Shown: positions 7,269-7,615 of the stretch, piece by piece | How the letters are laid out: the number at the start of each line of letters is the position of its first letter | How positions within the stretch are numbered: position 1 is the stretch's first letter | Assembly: GCA_003161835.1 (NCBI GenBank) | Contig: PMNO01000081.1 | Coordinates: forward strand, 1 to 7,615 | From: Myxococcales bacterium | GTDB lineage: Bacteria; Myxococcota_A; Polyangia; Fen-1088 | Reading direction: 5' to 3' | DNA: 7,615 nucleotides | The notes under the pieces: generated by a model | The model's input: only the letters and a program-made list of their open reading frames with translations | What the model was told of the DNA's origin: nothing | Databases searched by the model: none | Position numbers and translations under genes: made by a program

Positions 7269-7283
7269 GTGCGCGTGCGCGTG
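7269..7283. repeat. Alternating purine-pyrimidine tract (GTGCGC x2 + GTG)
   Basis: GTGCGCGTGCGCGTG is a 15-base strictly alternating purine-pyrimidine run made of two GTGCGC units and a half unit. It lies about 45 bases upstream of the traT-like start codon. Such tracts can adopt Z-form DNA under negative supercoiling. A regulatory effect is only possible, not shown. Confidence 0.4.
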
Positions 7284-7354
7284 AAAGCGGACGACGGCAG
7301 TGGGTGCTGATGGGTGTGCCGCGCCCAGGCTGAGCACGCGTACCCGATCCACTA

Positions 7355-7370
7355 CGCAATCGGTGGGCCG
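7355..7370 (-). promoter_or_regulatory. Weak sigma-54 (-24/-12) promoter candidate upstream of the traT-like operon
   Basis: The minus strand reads CGGCCCACCGATTGCG. Against TGGCAC-N5-TTGC the GG and GC doublets are kept with the required 10 bases between them, TTGC is complete, and four of the six TGGCAC bases match. Transcription would start near 7344, leaving about 120 nt of leader before the ATG at 7223. The neighbouring sigma-54 activator makes it worth noting, but such matches occur by chance in GC-rich DNA. Confidence 0.22.
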
Positions 7371-7468
7371 CCTGCGGAAGGCAAGCGGCCGCGGTCAAGG
7401 ACCAGTAAGGACGAGCGCCACGAGCGGTAAAACCACCCGAGAGTCGATCCCCGGACGCGTCAGAGACA

Positions 7469-7495
7469 GTCTTCGAAGACCGTTCGAGAACGGTC
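7469..7495. repeat. Two overlapping palindromes next to the ATPase relic
   Basis: GTCTTCGAAGAC at 7469-7480 is a perfect 12-bp palindrome. GACCGTTC (7478-7485) and GAACGGTC (7488-7495) form a perfect 8-bp inverted repeat with a 2-bp centre, sharing three bases with the first. Together they fill 27 bp, beginning right where recognisable ATPase homology of the relic stops. They may be protein-binding sites or scars of rearrangement; no terminator T-run is present. Confidence 0.5.
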
Positions 7496-7496
7496 C

Positions 7497-7615
7497 AAAC
7501 TTCTGGCGCAGCTCTTCGATGAGCGTCTGTCTCCCCGATCCCACTTGCGCCTTCGACGCACACCAGCCCCGGTCACCCGCGCTCGACGCGGCCGACGGCC
7601 TCAAGCAGCGAGCCA
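7497..7615 (-). pseudogene. Decayed P-loop ATPase (PknK/AAA-type) fragment
   Basis: Reading the minus strand from 7614, the frame gives SLLEAVGRVERG, an in-frame TGA (7573-7575), then PGLVCVEGASGIGET. That is the run-up and Walker A of the same ATPase family as in the kinase at the left of the window, whose motif reads FIEGASGIGKT. The Walker A Lys has become Glu (GAG for AAG). One extra base at about 7527 shifts the frame, after which TLIEELRQKF continues the expected helix. Beyond 7497 no homology can be seen. A stop, a lost catalytic Lys and a frameshift within about 120 bp show a dead gene. The 5' part lies outside the window, so the remaining reading frame could still encode a truncated kinase-type protein ending at 7573. 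Confidence 0.6.

Larger units (their letters stand above)
7224..7496. other. Intergenic region upstream of the traT-like operon
   Basis: No credible gene is seen between the traT-like start and the ATPase relic; open frames here are short and have no domain pattern. The stretch nearest the gene (about 7227-7268) is AT-richer than the surroundings and probably holds the operon promoter, but I find no convincing -35/-10 pair. It also contains the alternating GTGCGC tract, the weak sigma-54-like site and two adjoining palindromes, which are listed separately. Confidence 0.5.

Noticed and set aside
6931..7563. 210-residue minus-strand frame covering the traT-like start and the right edge
   Set aside because: Only its first 13 residues are meaningful (ATPase relic); the rest is out of frame with the TraT-like gene and shows random composition.

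Overview
The window is GC-rich, fully packed with coding sequence on its left three quarters, and carries gene families that are typical of large-genome delta-proteobacteria (Myxococcota). These are a giant Ser/Thr kinase fused to an ATPase and a repeat domain (PknK-like), and a sigma-54 activator with the divergent FHA-type N-terminus that I associate with myxobacteria. A TraT-family lipoprotein and a signal-peptide-bearing beta-barrel-like protein add that the cell is Gram-negative (didermic). The phylum assignment is inference from gene content; no rRNA or housekeeping marker is present.

Layout: (1) 1-4067, plus strand: the 3' part of a multidomain kinase. The window opens at the DFG motif of a first kinase domain, followed by a second, degenerate kinase domain, a P-loop ATPase domain and a long helical-repeat C-terminus. 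(2) 4039-5628, minus strand: a sigma-54-dependent activator (divergent FHA-like, AAA+ with intact GAFTGA, then two Fis-type HTH units in tandem). It runs tail to tail with the kinase and overlaps it by 29 bp; perfect stem-loops sit in the overlap. A perfect 14-bp inverted repeat brackets its start codon and a -10-like TATAGT. (3) 5734-6387 and 6417-7223, minus strand: a probable two-gene operon for a TraT-like lipoprotein (first) and a small putative outer-membrane beta-barrel protein (second), 29 bp apart. (4) 7224-7615: non-coding, except that the right edge carries on the minus strand a decayed P-loop ATPase relic. It resembles the ATPase domain of the kinase and has an in-frame stop, a Walker A Lys-to-Glu change and a one-base insertion.

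How the genes may work together (inference): the kinase could phosphorylate the FHA-type activator, or a partner that its FHA-like domain binds, and the activator could drive sigma-54 transcription of nearby genes. A weak -24/-12 candidate lies upstream of the traT-like gene, and the inverted repeat at the activator's own start suggests autoregulation. I see no CRISPR array, tRNA, rRNA, insertion sequence or conjugation gene cluster.
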